Origin: Paraphaeosphaeria minitans
Lineage: Eukaryota > Ascomycota > Dothideomycetes > Pleosporales > Didymosphaeriaceae
Length of the DNA: 64,000 bases
Assembly: GCA_015832175.1 (NCBI GenBank)
Contig: WJXW01000009.1
Span: 2,108,001-2,172,000, forward strand
Direction: 5' to 3'
Both the position numbers and the translations under genes were made by a program. Position 1 is the stretch's first letter, and every line of letters begins with the position of its first letter. This document shows positions 46,404 through 58,009 of the stretch, piece after piece. The notes below the pieces were generated by a model. That model had not been told where the DNA came from. It saw only the letters and a list, made by a program, of their open reading frames with translations, and searched no databases.

Positions 46404-47790
46404 ATGCGTTTTCTTGCAGGCTGGTCCGTAGTTGCATTCGCGGCGTTGGCTTCTTGTGCGCCGAGCGCACCTCTTAGTCGTCGCGATTGTACAAGCAAGG
46501 GGATATTCGCCCACTACATGATCGGGGAAATCTTCGACAAACACACCAAGAAGGATATTCAAGATGCAATGGACCTGGGCCTGGATGCTTTTGCTCTCAA
46601 CATCAACTCCCTGAAGTCTTGGGCAACCGACACCGTGGAACATCTCTTCAAAAACGCCGACGACCTCGGTTTTAAGCTGTTCTTTTCCTTCGACTTCGGT
46701 CCCGACAACTTCGGAGACCCAAGTGAAGTCGTCGACTACTTGAAGCCGTTCCTTTCACGGCCATCCTACTATGCCCACAACGGTAAACAACTCGTTACCA
46801 CCTTCGGCGGCGAACAATTCGACGACGGCAAGATCTCGCAGTTCAAGTCCAACGTCGGCGGCAACGTCCTCTTCATTCCGGGTCTCTACAACGGCGCCGC
46901 CTCCGCCGACATCTTCAGCAAGAACCCCAGCTACGACGGCGTCTTCGGCTGGAATTCCTGGCCAAGTTCGTTCTCAGGCAACGTCGAGACGACCGCCGAG
47001 ACGACCGACGATGCCGTCTGGGCGCAAGCCATCAGCAACTCGTCCGGCAAACTGCGCATCGCCGGTCTGTCTCCCATTAATTTCAAACACTACGCGGGAC
47101 AAAACTGGTACCGCCGCGGCGAGCAGAACCTCGAGGTGCGCATGGCAGCGCTTCTCAAAGACCAGCCCGACATGATCGAGATCCAGACGTGGAACGATGC
47201 CCCCGAGAGCCACTACATCGGCAACATCTGGGACGAGCCCAACACAGGTAACACCGAGGCGCAGGGCTGGTATAAGGGCTTCGACCACACGGGCTACCAG
47301 CAGGTTATCAAGGCGTTCGCGAAGGCGTGGCATACCTGCGAGAGCGCGGAGAACATGGTTCCCACCAACGGGAAGAGCATCCAGGGCGCGTTCTGGCACC
47401 ACGTTCTGACCGTCGGCGGTGACTGCGGCGCCGACCCAAAGGGAAAACCGGACCCGCTGCCGGCTGAGGACTCTGTCAGCGGTGTTGTGCTGGCTGCGAA
47501 GGGCAGTGCGGGGCTTGTTGCTGTGGTCAACAACGGCGAGAAGGAGCTCGGCAAGTTGACATTGACCGAGGGATACAACAGTTTTAAGTTCGACAACCTC
47601 GGCGCTGGGAAGGTCCAGCTTGAAGTGTGTGAGTGCATATCCGAGTCGGGGATGATGAAGATTTTGCTAACGGAGTGCGAACACAGGGGATGGCAGCACT
47701 ATGGTTGGTGGTGGTTACAGCAACCAGACTGTGCAGACCAGCTCGAATATCTGCAACTACAACTTCCAGGTTGTTGGGTTCCCGGGATAA
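46404..47790 (+). CDS. GH71 alpha-1,3-glucanase (mutanase)
   Basis: Exons are 46404..47628 and 47687..47790, 442 residues. The ATG at 46404 gives a signal peptide (MRFLAGWSVVAFAALASCAP) with a following Arg-Arg site; longer upstream frame was discarded. GH71 features are FAHYMIGEIFDKHTKKDIQD, FALNINSLKSWATDTVEHLF, KLFFSFDFGPDNFGDPSEVV, DGVFGWNSWPS and MIEIQTWNDAPESHYIGNIW. The 58-base intron rejoins LEVW to DGSTMVGGGYSNQT, and the protein ends NYNFQVVGFPG. It cleaves alpha-1,3-glucan in fungal cell walls, in self-remodelling or attack on other fungi. No C-terminal carbohydrate-binding module is seen. Confidence 0.95.
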
Positions 47791-48111
47791 ATGCTTCGTA
47801 CGTGGCGTGCTGCGTACGAGAACCAAGTCGGTTAAAGTGTGTTCGTAGATCGATATCTCGTTTCGATACTTCTGTATATACATTATTGATACACACATAT
47901 TTCAAGACATACCAGTACAATTGTGCTCTTCGCCACTTCCTATGCAGAGTGAGAGCGTTATTCCAAGTCGCGATAAACGTAATGACCTGTGATGTAGCCG
48001 CATTGTGCTTTGCGGAGTATGTCCGAGCCCAACGCCGAAACCCAACCCTGACGCCCTAAACACCAATCCGCTGGTATCTGCTGATGAGAGAACTTTTTGG
48101 ATCAAGGAAAC
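47791..48111. other. Convergent 3' region between GH71 and SUB1
   Basis: These 321 bases lie between two converging stops. Nothing is recognised beyond likely 3' UTRs. Confidence 0.5.
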
Positions 48112-48729
48112 CTACTCATCGTCTTTCTCTTCCTCTTCCTCGGCATTGGCGCCCGCCTCGGCGTCTTTTTTGTCATCGGCAGGCTTCGCAACCTCACCCT
48201 CATACTGCGGTCTCAATGTCTTCTCTTCTCTCTCGGCAAGCACAGTTTCAAGCAACGGTGCGGCGGCGAGTAGTGCGTTGTATTGGTCGACCGGTAGCGA
48301 AATACCCTGTAAAACATCGTCAGCTGGCTTCCTCAGCATGGTCACTACAACCGTACCTTCTTTCCCGGCTTCATCAGCCCATCCGCCTTATCCTCATAGT
48401 ACTCCCGAATACTAACGAGCGTCTGTCCCTTAAAATCGCTGACAGTGACGCGTCGCGTGCCATTCGCTTTGAGCTGCATTCACTACAATCAGACCTATGC
48501 TTCTTCCTCTCACGTACTTAACGTTGATGTCTGTACTCACAGCAACAAAAGGGTTCTTGTCATCGTCAGTTTCTAGCTTTGGCACGAGTGGCTCGTCGTC
48601 GGCATCGTTCTTTGCTTTCTTGGGTGCGGGCGCGGATTCATCGTCGGAGGGGGAAGCGCGCTTCTTGTTGAAGGGCTTCTTGGAGGTGTTGGCGCTGCGA
48701 AAGCCGCCGCGGCCACGTTTAGCATACAT
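48112..48729 (-). CDS. SUB1: PC4/Sub1 RNA polymerase II transcriptional coactivator
   Basis: Exons are complement(48112..48306, 48357..48473, 48541..48729), 166 residues. A basic, Ser/Lys-rich N-terminus (KRGRGGFRSANTSKKPFNKK) precedes the PC4 single-stranded-DNA-binding core. The core is rebuilt across two introns: NPFVALKANGTRRVTVSDFK, TLVSIREYYEDKADGLMKPG and KKGISLPVDQYNALL. An acidic tail (EEEEEKDDE) ends the protein. Sub1 binds promoter DNA, helps initiation and start-site selection by RNA polymerase II, and takes part in genome stability. Confidence 0.96.
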
Positions 48730-49904
48730 TTTGTATAGCTGTGTGGGATGGTGTCTTGGAAAAAGCGGTTCTTTGTCGGGGAGTGGATGCCAGCTTCGTC
48801 AGCGATGCCGACGATATCCACAAATGACGCGACGCGACGGAACGCGCTAGCCCGTGATCACGTGCGACTTCCCCGCTTGTCACCTGGTGAGTAAGCAACC
48901 AATCGTCTTCGTTGCATGTCCATTCGTTCTTCGCGAACACAATTCAGCCTTTTCCTCACAAAACTGATCTTTCGAGGAGGAGCTCGACAAACGATGATAG
49001 AAGGAAAGGGAGTACGGTACCTCGCAGTATCTCGTACAGGTGCTTGCACCAGTGGGGAGATTACTTGAACAGATTTTGCATGTCTTCGAGTGTTAAAGGC
49101 TCTGTGGATGCTCGTGTAGACCGCTGAGCTCTCTTTTAGGTAGCATCTAGTTTTGTCTCAAAGTCTTAAAAATGCGAGTTAATTGATCGAGGGTGTTATT
49201 CTGAGTAAGACCAAGCAGAACATAGTTTGAACAACCTAGGGTAACGAGTTGCAGCTAGCATTAATATTGACCGGAGGTAGGTACGGAATATAACTTGTGC
49301 GACAGCATTATATGAATATTTGGTGGCTATTGTAATCGCTAACAAAGCTAATTTAGGTTATGCTCGATCAGTTGATGTCGCAGAAATGATACAGCAAAAA
49401 CGTGATAATGCTGACAGTTACAAAGCAAGCGATGAGCTACAGCAAGGGGCCCGTCGCATCCTGCGGAACTGAAATGCCTGCAGTCCCTGACTACGGAAAA
49501 AGTAGCTATCTGCGAGAATCACACGTGAGCTATTAAACAAATCAAGACTTCTCAGACCAAACTACCAGCATCACCCTTTGGATTGCTACCCGACGTGAGA
49601 TCTACGCCTCATATGTGGGAAGCCGATGGAAATTGATCAACGGATAGCAGCAAGACACGCGCTGAAAACGCGTACCGCACTGGAACAAGAACTGCAATGA
49701 ACCGAACCGAACCGAACGAAGAAATAACACCTATTGCTATGCATGCATTGAAGTAGTTCCTCTATAATAAGACGACGCAATAAATCAGTCAAGGGGGCTC
49801 CCGTTTCGCCCCAGATTCACAAAGTCCAGCGAAGCGACCAGGGGTATACAATCTTCGTGCGTTAAAATCTCCAAGCCGCATCCCCGTGTTCGTCAGCATC
49901 GAGC
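48730..49904. other. Intergenic region, no gene recognised
   Basis: About 1.2 kb upstream of SUB1 and downstream of the GPI-protein stop. AT-leaning, with a short GAACC run near 49697. No motif-bearing frame or RNA gene is seen. Confidence 0.45.
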
Positions 49905-52900
49905 TTACAAAATCAACATAGCGAGGAAGGTAAGGAACACTGCGCTCATGGTGGGCAGCATGGTGGATGCCGCGCCGGGGAACTCGGCGGGCACGGAGGG
50001 GACGGGCGGCGAGGCGGTACCTGTGGGCGAGTAGACGGGGGTGGAGGTGTTGTAGGGCAGTGTCACCGTGATGGTGGTGCCGGTGGTGCACTTTGTGCCG
50101 GTAGGCGGCGCCGGGGGAGGAGTCTCGGTCATGCAGGGGGTGGTGGTGTTGCCTGCAGGCGGGGGCGGCGGCACGCTGCTGGACTCGGCGGGCGTGGTCT
50201 CCGGAGGGGGAGGGATGTCGGAGCTGGTCGACTCGACGACCTCTGTGGTCTCCGGGGTTGGCGGCGGCGGGGGGGTCTCGCTGCTAGACTCCACAACGGG
50301 GGGAGTAGTGACAGACGACTCGAAGGAGGTGGAGGTAGAAGGGGCAGGCGTAGGAGTAGGCGTGGGTGTGGGGGTAGCCTCGGTGTAAGGTGGGATGGCG
50401 ACACCGTATCCGTACTGGCGCCTGTTCAGCTTGAAATCGGTGGAGTTGCTCTTAGGGACGTCAGTGAATCTGGGCTTGCCAGCAGTTGGGGCCGCAATGC
50501 CGATTGTGCCAACACCAGTACCGACACCAGTTCCGATAGTGCCAACATCAGTCTCAACTGGGTCGGTGTAGACATCAGTGGCAGGACGGAAACCCTTCTG
50601 GGGAGCAAGGCAGAGGGTGGGCATGGCCTTGACGGTTGAGAACACGGTCTTGTGCTTTCTGATGGGATTGAAGGGCTGGAGCGCATTGGTGTCGACACCA
50701 GGGATGACCATGGGCATAGAAGGGAGGACGAAGTTGAAGCCGAGGATGGCTGACATAGATACGTTCCACTCGATGTAAACGAGCGATAGCTTGTCGGGCT
50801 GGGTACTGTTGGTGCCGTTGGTGAGAGGGAAAGGCGCTGCGTTCTGGCGTTTGAGGTTGCGGGCATGCGTGGCCTGGCGGGAAGCTGGGGCGCGACGGGC
50901 CTTAGTGGCGCGACGGATGGCTTTGATGTTGCGCTTAACAACAGATCTCTTGCCTGCGGTGAAGCCGTCTCTAGCATCCAGATTCTTCTCTTCAGCCGAG
51001 TCAGCTGAGGCAGTGTCGTCAGTCTCAGTGTCGTCAGTCTCAGTGTCGTCAGTCTCAGTGTCGTCAGTCTCAGTGTCGTCAGTCTCAGTGTCGTCAGTCT
51101 CAGTGTCGTCAGTCTCAGTGTCGTCAGTGTCTTCGGTCTCGTCTTCAATCTCGTCATCGTCTTCAGTCTCGTCATCGGTCGTGCTATCGTTGGTTTCGTC
51201 GGCGGTGTCATCTTCAGTCTCGTCGGTTGTGTCATCTTCAGGCTCGTCGGATGTGATGTCGTCGGTCTCATCGGTTGTGCCATCTTCAGTTTCGTCGATG
51301 GTGTCATCTTCAGTGCCGTCGGTTGTGTCATCTTCAGTGTCGTCGGTTGAGCTATCGTCGGTCTCATCGGTGGCGTCATCTTCGGTGTCCTCATCACCAT
51401 CTTCGGTGTCCTCGTCACCATCTTCGGTGTCCTCGTCATCATCTTCGGTGTCCTCCTCGTCCTCGTAGCTGAGGTCGTTGCATTGAGTGTCGGCATCGTC
51501 AATCGTAGAGATGAGCGCATCAAGGCGAGGAAGGTCCAGCTCAGCCTCCACTCCGACGTCAAGAACAGACAGGAACTTGAAACCGATTGGGATGGACGGA
51601 ACCATGGCAAGACTGACGAAAGCGTCGAGCTGCTTGTTCGCGAAGTTGAACGGGAGGGGAGTAAGCGTGGAGTCCTGGAAACCAGTGACGCCCGATTTGG
51701 ACATGTCGCTAAGGTCGATGCGCATGGTTGAATTGCTTGGGACCTACGGTCGTTAGCTTACACGATCGTAGGGTGAAGACTGGCGCTTACCTCAAGGTTC
51801 ATACCGTAGCTCATCTCGAAGCCACCGTCCATCTCGTAGTCGGCCTCAAGTAGCGCCTCGAAGATGGCACCGGCACGTCCGACGCCAGGGATAACGAAAC
51901 CAAGGATGGGCAGCGTGAGGACACGGAAAGTAAAGTAACCGGTGCTCTTTGGTTTCGCATCAAGCTCGAAGTAGGCATCCAAGCCATTGGCCTGGAGCTC
52001 GACAAAACCGCCAGTAATCACCTTACCCAAGTCGAAGTCGACGCCGCGCTTGGCCATCTTGGTGCGGCGGTCAAAGGGGTTAAGGTCAATGTGAGGAAGC
52101 TTGGTGGGAATGGGGATTTTGTCGATGATGCTTTCGGCCTTGGATTCAACGGCGGCAGCAATGCTGGTGATGGCGGCGACAGCAGTCTCGGCGATGCTCT
52201 CAACCTTGGAAGGAACAGCATCGATAACGCTGGTGACCTTGTCCGCAGCTTGGTCGACCTTGGTCTCTAGCTTGTCCTTGGCCTCGTCCATCTTCTCGCC
52301 AATATCGGCGATGGCGCTGGGAATGGCGCTAGCAACCATACCGGGGATCTCCTTGAGCTTCTCGGGAATGGCCTTGAGGGCAGCGATGTCGATCTCGATG
52401 TTACCCTGCGAGAGGATGATCTCACCCCTGGTCAAGCACTTCTTGCAGGTAAGCTCGAGGGGGAGGTTGGCAACGTTGGTGAGAGCGAAGCCAACGGGAA
52501 GGCCGGCAAGAAATTGGTCGGGTTTAAAGGTCTTGTTGGTCATTTCCCACTTGAGGTCGAACTTGGCATCGTGGACATTGGGGTCCAGGTCATCAGGGAC
52601 CTCCTTCAGGACCTCAGTGACGTTCTTCGCGCCCGCTGCCATGCCCTCGGCCATCTCAACGTCCGCCGCGATATTCTGGGCGGTGCCTACCGCACCCTCC
52701 AGATTGGACAACTGACGCTTGCGAATCTTGAGATCGGTGTGCTCGCGAATAGAATGGTGCTCCTCAGTGTGGCCGAAGCCAACCTCAATGCGGTCAAAGG
52801 CGTGCTCAAATAGAGAGCCCATCACATCGAGCTCAAGGGTCGATCCGTCGCCACTTGCCGAAGCACCATGGACACTACTTGAGTTATTAGAGAGCTCTAT

Positions 52901-53414
52901 TCATTTTTTGTGTTGGCTTACGTGTAGACTGATCGCTCGCCTGCCGGGTTGCAGCCAAGGTGCGAAGTGACGATAATACCCCCCTCAGAACCGTGGCAGG
53001 CCAACCGAGCATCGATGGCCGAAGAAGTATCGGCAAACTTCAGTGTGATCTTTCCATCAACACATTTCACATCCTCAAGGTGGTGCTCGATGTCTTCCAA
53101 GTTGAGGATTGGCTTCTTAGAAGCGACCTTCAAGTTCGAAGCGAAGATGGAGTGGCCATTGTATCTTGTGGGCTCTGCTGTATGTTAGCTGACATTGCCA
53201 GCGTCGGATGGAGTAATGTACCTTCGACATAGGGCAAGTCAAGTGCAAATGTCGGTTCGATCTTCAACGATCGCTTGTGGGCAGACCTCTTCGTTCCCGC
53301 ACGCAGCACCCTGTCGTTGGCTGTAGGAGTACGAGCCGCAACGCTCGCCGCCTCCGCGCCGATCGACCCCGCCAACAACAGCGCCATGGCTGCCTTGTAG
53401 ACGCTGAAAACCAT
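49905..53414 (-). CDS. GPI-anchored cell-surface protein with an acidic Thr/Asp/Glu repeat stalk
   Basis: Exons are complement(49905..51743, 51791..52874, 52922..53177, 53222..53414), 1,123 residues. The signal peptide starts MVFSVYKAAMALLLAGSIGA. Residues about 65-160 form a domain with LEDIEHHLEDVKC and GCNPAGERSVYT, then a long all-beta-looking region to about 600. Residues about 604-763 are almost only Asp, Glu and Thr. They include a run of five-residue DDTET repeats encoded by a 15-base tandem repeat (about 51014-51127). A Pro/Ser/Thr-rich segment follows, and the tail (GAASTMLPTMSAVFLTFLAM) is a GPI signal. The N-terminal part resembles fungal families I recall as DUF7029/DUF7223, unverified. 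Likely a wall or membrane surface protein; function unknown. An upstream ATG at 53432 would add six residues. Confidence 0.85.
51014..51127 (-). repeat. 15-bp in-frame tandem repeat inside the GPI-protein gene
   Basis: About seven near-identical units of TCGTCAGTCTCAGTG (plus strand) encode repeated Asp-Asp-Thr-Glu-Thr. The high nucleotide identity suggests recent expansion and likely length variation between strains. Confidence 0.9.
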
Positions 53415-55962
53415 GATGCAAAATGCTCTCAAATGTGTATCTCAATATGAAATGTTGGGTATAAGAAGAGACTGTGAATCGAGTACCTCCCAGAGAGTAC
53501 TATAGAGCGAATGGACGTAGAGCTACCCTTCCGGGATGAAGCCCCAGAGAAATGAATGACTGAATTAGAAAGAGAGAACGAAACACGCCCAAGTGCAATG
53601 GAAGAAGCTTGTGAGATCACGTCCAGCCCAGGAGGGAACGCCGTTTGTATAATGCCCTCATGGCGGCGCAGTAGGCTATTGGCTGCCGATTTACCGGGCA
53701 AGATCCTGTTCGGTATTACTGGCGTTCGTCTGAGCCAAAGTCCATCTTACAGGGCAGACGCCCCAGGACTCGACTTAGCCAATGTGCGAACTGGATGCCC
53801 TACAGAATGTCGCGCGCAGGCCCGTTTCATGGGTCCGAAATGGAACTGAACGTCCGCATGTAGGGTCAGACGCATGCTCACGGTTGCTATTATTGGGCCG
53901 AAGTGGGTCGCTGTAGGAATTGGATAGGAAAAATGGAGAGAGGTTGGAAGGTCGAACGTGAGCGATCCCATGCGGGCTAGGGTGTTGGGGATGGATCGGG
54001 TCAAGTGCGATCGCTTCGTCTGCCAATGTGGGGTCGGGGGCTGAGAACTCCACTTTGCAAACCCGACCGACTACCACAATGGTGCGAAAAGTTCATCAAG
54101 CTACCTACTAAACAGCTTATCGTTCCTCTTCGCAGATATCTTCTGTTGTGATATCGCCCATTCAGTTCTTTGCTCGCGTCAACACCTCGCAGCACAGTAA
54201 CAGTGCCGGAACCGTCCCACCTTCGGACATGGTCGCTACGGACTTCGCAGGCTCATCTTAACAGCCCTTCACTTGCCTGCCGCAATGATATCTCCGGTCG
54301 GATAAGCATCCGCCGCCTGGGCCATTTAAACTTCATAGCTTTTCTACGCTGCAACCTCATAGCACCATGCGTTTCGCACAGCCCCTTCGTGTATTCCCAT
54401 ATGCGACATAAACCTTCTTATGCAGCGGCCCTCTGGTGTGCTAGGTACACTGTGCTCACGTAGAACGCGAAGTTACAAAGCATTAGCATGGGCAGGTTGG
54501 CTGTTCAGCATCGGCTTACATCTGCAGAGTTACGGTGCGTTAACATGGCTTTGCAACGCTGGCACTTCTGCCAAGCTTAGGCAGGACATACTAGAAGTAT
54601 CTCTCGAGCCCTTCTCCACATTAGACGGACCATATCGTTGACTCGACGATGCTTCTACGGCATATAATTCTTGGCATGCCCTAGGTAGGTACCGGACCTC
54701 ATCCTTCGCTCAGGTGTCACATCTCTCGGCGACTGCACTCACGTGCTCGGGCGGACTTCGCGCAACGCGTAGGAAGGGACAGATGCTTAGTCGTGCACGA
54801 AATTTCCGCAACCTCGTGAACCACTACCTGCTGCTCCCAAAGACGATTTTGCTGGCATCATCAAAAAATCTGCCCCAAACTGGAGCAGCTCAAGGTCTGA
54901 AAGTGGACTTGCTATTCCTAGATGGGATCCAATGCGCGGGACATGCACATCCGATCTACCGTATATATTCGACTTCCACGATACCAGGTTCCAAGATGCA
55001 GCTTCGAAGATGATGATCCTAGAATCGAGACAACGCAGTCAAAATCAGCGGACTCACGTCGAATTTTCTGCCACGATGAGCAATCTCGACCGGTGAATCC
55101 AACCGACCTTTGCATCCAACTAACCTCACACCCAACATCCTCCCACGTCCAGCTCAGCGTCAATATCCGAGCTCCACATCAACGTCGGCATCCAACCGAC
55201 CCGCACCCGCACCCGCATCCAACCCACCCCGCTCCCAATCCACCCCAAGCCCGCGTCCCCACCCGCCGTGCTCAACCCAATCAACAGTAAACCCACCACC
55301 CGCACCCAAACTCCCTACCTACCACATCAATCCGAGTCCCCAATATCCCCCATTCCTCCCCCTCCCCCCGAGAACACCTCCTTGTGCTGTCCTCAACCCA
55401 GTCCTCACCGCGCCCCCCCAACCCCCATCAGAATTGCTGTAGACACCCATTCATGCAACCGACGTATCGAACCAGACCCGATGCTGACAACGCCGGGGAG
55501 ACGCAACCATCAAGGTCGACGCATCTGCCATGGCGAAGAAGCTGGGGAAATGTGGCACGCGGTGAGAGGCGGGAAAGAAAAAAAAGAAAAAAACAAAAAG
55601 GGAAGGAAAAAAACGGAAAGGAAAGGAAAGGAAAACTCAGGTGACGACTAGGACGGTCTCCGTCTCTTCATTACATGTACATCGTAAGCTCATGAATGCA
55701 GGAAAGCCACGCTGCTACCTACTCCTCGCTTCCTGTTCTGTATACACACATCCCCTCGCGTGCCCTTGCATATATGATGCCCTGCACGCGCTCTGTCTCT
55801 CTCTCTCTCTATCGTACAGTCCTCCAACAATCCGCTCAATGGTATCCAACGTACTCCAAAGAATCCAAAGACAGTAGGTACGGCATCGCATCGCGTTGGT
55901 ATCATGCGCACAAAGCAATCAATCAATCAATCCTCCCCCTCCTTACCCCTTCGCCTTCTTCC
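53415..55962. other. Intergenic region, no gene recognised
   Basis: About 2.5 kb between the GPI-protein start and the NIPA-type gene stop. A Pro-rich frame near 55110-55440 and a purine-rich AAGG tract near 55560-55635 are low complexity. A TCTC run lies near 55796-55810. No domain or RNA gene is seen. Confidence 0.45.
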
Positions 55963-58009
55963 TTAGAGAAACGCCCCAGGTCCACTCGGTTTCCGAGTCT
56001 CAAACTCGTGGTCGTCCTCGGGATCCCACTCCCCGCCACCCACCCTCCCCAGCTGCGCACCCCGACTGCTCCCCCGTCCAGGACTCATCGCGCGCTCCGG
56101 GCTCATACTCCTTCCACCTACCACCCACTCCCCTTCCTCATCCGTATACCCCGGCGGACTTCCCTCTCGACTGTCCCGACTCGGTATAGGTCCCAAGGTG
56201 CGGGAGTCGCCCTTCACCAGCCCCAGCCTCTCCTCCTCGGTGGCTTCCTTCGCATTGTGGCTGCCCTTCCGACTATGCCGGCTGACGGGCCGCGAGGTAA
56301 CGGAGCTACCCGCGCCGGACTCGGAGCGCTTGCGGCTGAAGACGTTCTGAAACGAGAACTGGCGCTTTGCGATGTGCGGAGGCGGGCGCGGGGGGTACAT
56401 TTCGCCTGGGGCGTCTTCGAAGTCGGGGCCGTGCGGGTGCGGGAGGGTGCCGAACTGGATGGTGGTTTCGTGCGGTTTGTAGGCGGTGTCTGAGTGCAAG
56501 TAGCTCTTGGAGAGGCCGTCGGCGGTGGTTGGGGGTAGGGATTCGAGGTCCATGTCTCTGGGACGGTTGGAACTGCTTGTAGATTTGCCGCGCGAGCGGA
56601 GGCGCTGGAAGAAGCCCGGGTGGTAGGCGGTGTCGTTGTCGGAGTCGGAGTCGTCTCCCGGGAAGTGCGACATGCCGAGTGGGGGGTGGGCGGTTTTGTG
56701 GACGACGGTGGCGCTTCTTGTGGGCGGGCGGTTGGGGTCGAGCACGGTTTTTCGCCTGCGTAGGCCATCGAATTCGACCATTTCGCCTTCGCCGATGGGT
56801 TGCATGTGCTCCTCTTGTAATCTCTTGGCCTCCTGGAGCTGCTTCTCGCTCCTCGCCTTGGAGATGGAACGCAGGATGGCACCGCCACCGCGGATGGTGT
56901 CTGCTCTTGGCTCGTATTCCGGCTCTTCTTGTTCAGCGACGGTGCGGACTTGGTCAAGATCGCCTTTGAATACGGCAGCGTCGGGTACGTCTTTTGCGGA
57001 TTTGGACAGTTGCAGCAGGACAACGCCTGTGCAGATCTGCAGGAAGCCCATGATGATGGTGGTGATGCTGATAACTGTGCCATTGAAACCTTGAAAAAGG
57101 ATGGCAGAGGTCACGATGGTGGCGGATGTGAAGAAGACGTAGTAGGTGGGCGTGACCAGGGCGGCGTTGAAGAGGTTAAGGGCTTTCTGGGAAATGTTAG
57201 CATGGAGTGATGCGTGAGCACTGAAGACTTGCATTGAGGTATATGATTTCGGTAAGCAAGGTACAGATGACAAATACGAGTAGGACGTATAAGAACCATT
57301 CCTTGAACTGGGACTGGCCGTTGATCTGGGCAATGATGGCGGCTCCGAGTCCCTGCGTCGCAACGACACTAAGCCCACCGATTAGACTGCAGATGGTGAG
57401 ATATACCATCATGGACTTCTTTCCGTACTTTGGGCCTAGCCAGAGGGCGATGGTGACGCTGGCAACAATGACGACTCCGCCGTAAACGAGAAAGCCTGGC
57501 GCAATGACGAGTTTCTTCATGTCCTGGATGTCGGATACGGCGGATTGCTGGGGGGCATTGAGAGCGATGATGATGGAGCCAATGATGCAGTTTACGCAAC
57601 CAATCTTTCCGACAAAACTCAAGCGCTCTTTCAAAAAGATGGCAGACAGAATGGCGGCCACCACGACCGTCAGGGCGCCCATGGGGGTCACAAGAATGGC
57701 GTCGACAAAGGCGTATGCGACAAAGTTGCAGATCTCGCCAATGATCATGAGGGTCATTCCCGACCACCACCAGAAGTTCTTGAGGTATCCGTAGCCCTCG
57801 CCGGCGGCTTCGTTGTACTTTTCATTGGCCTTGAGCAGGCCGTGCTTCTTCAAGACGAAGGACACGCCGATGAACAGGCCCGAGGATATAGCGAGGACTA
57901 TGCCGACAATTTTATAGGCGGGCGGGCGGGACGACGTGTCGCCCCCGATGCCGCCGGAGCGATTGTAAACGTGGTGGACATTGTGGAGCAGTTGGCCGGC
58001 GGAGTCCAT
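55963..58009 (-). CDS. NIPA-type magnesium transporter (DUF803 family)
   Basis: Exons are complement(55963..57186, 57233..58009), 666 residues. The single intron uses a GC donor (AAT|GCAAGT) and a CTAAC branch point, and it joins EIIYLN to KALNLFNAALVTPTYYVFF. Residues about 30-345 carry about nine membrane segments with family signatures: GVSFVLKKHGLLKANEKYN, WWWSGMTLMIIGEICNFVAY, AFVDAILVTPMGALTVV and KERLSFVGKIGCVNCIIGS. The remaining 320 residues form a Ser/Pro/Arg-rich cytosolic tail. Animal NIPA proteins move magnesium across endosomal and plasma membranes. The long tail is usual in filamentous fungi as far as I recall. Transport activity is inferred from family. Confidence 0.93.

Noticed and set aside
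50791..51468. Ser/Val-repeat open frame on the plus strand
   Set aside because: It is the complement of the acidic repeat in the GPI-protein gene.
55110..55442. Pro-rich small protein
   Set aside because: Low-complexity C-rich DNA, open in more than one frame, without signal peptide or motif.
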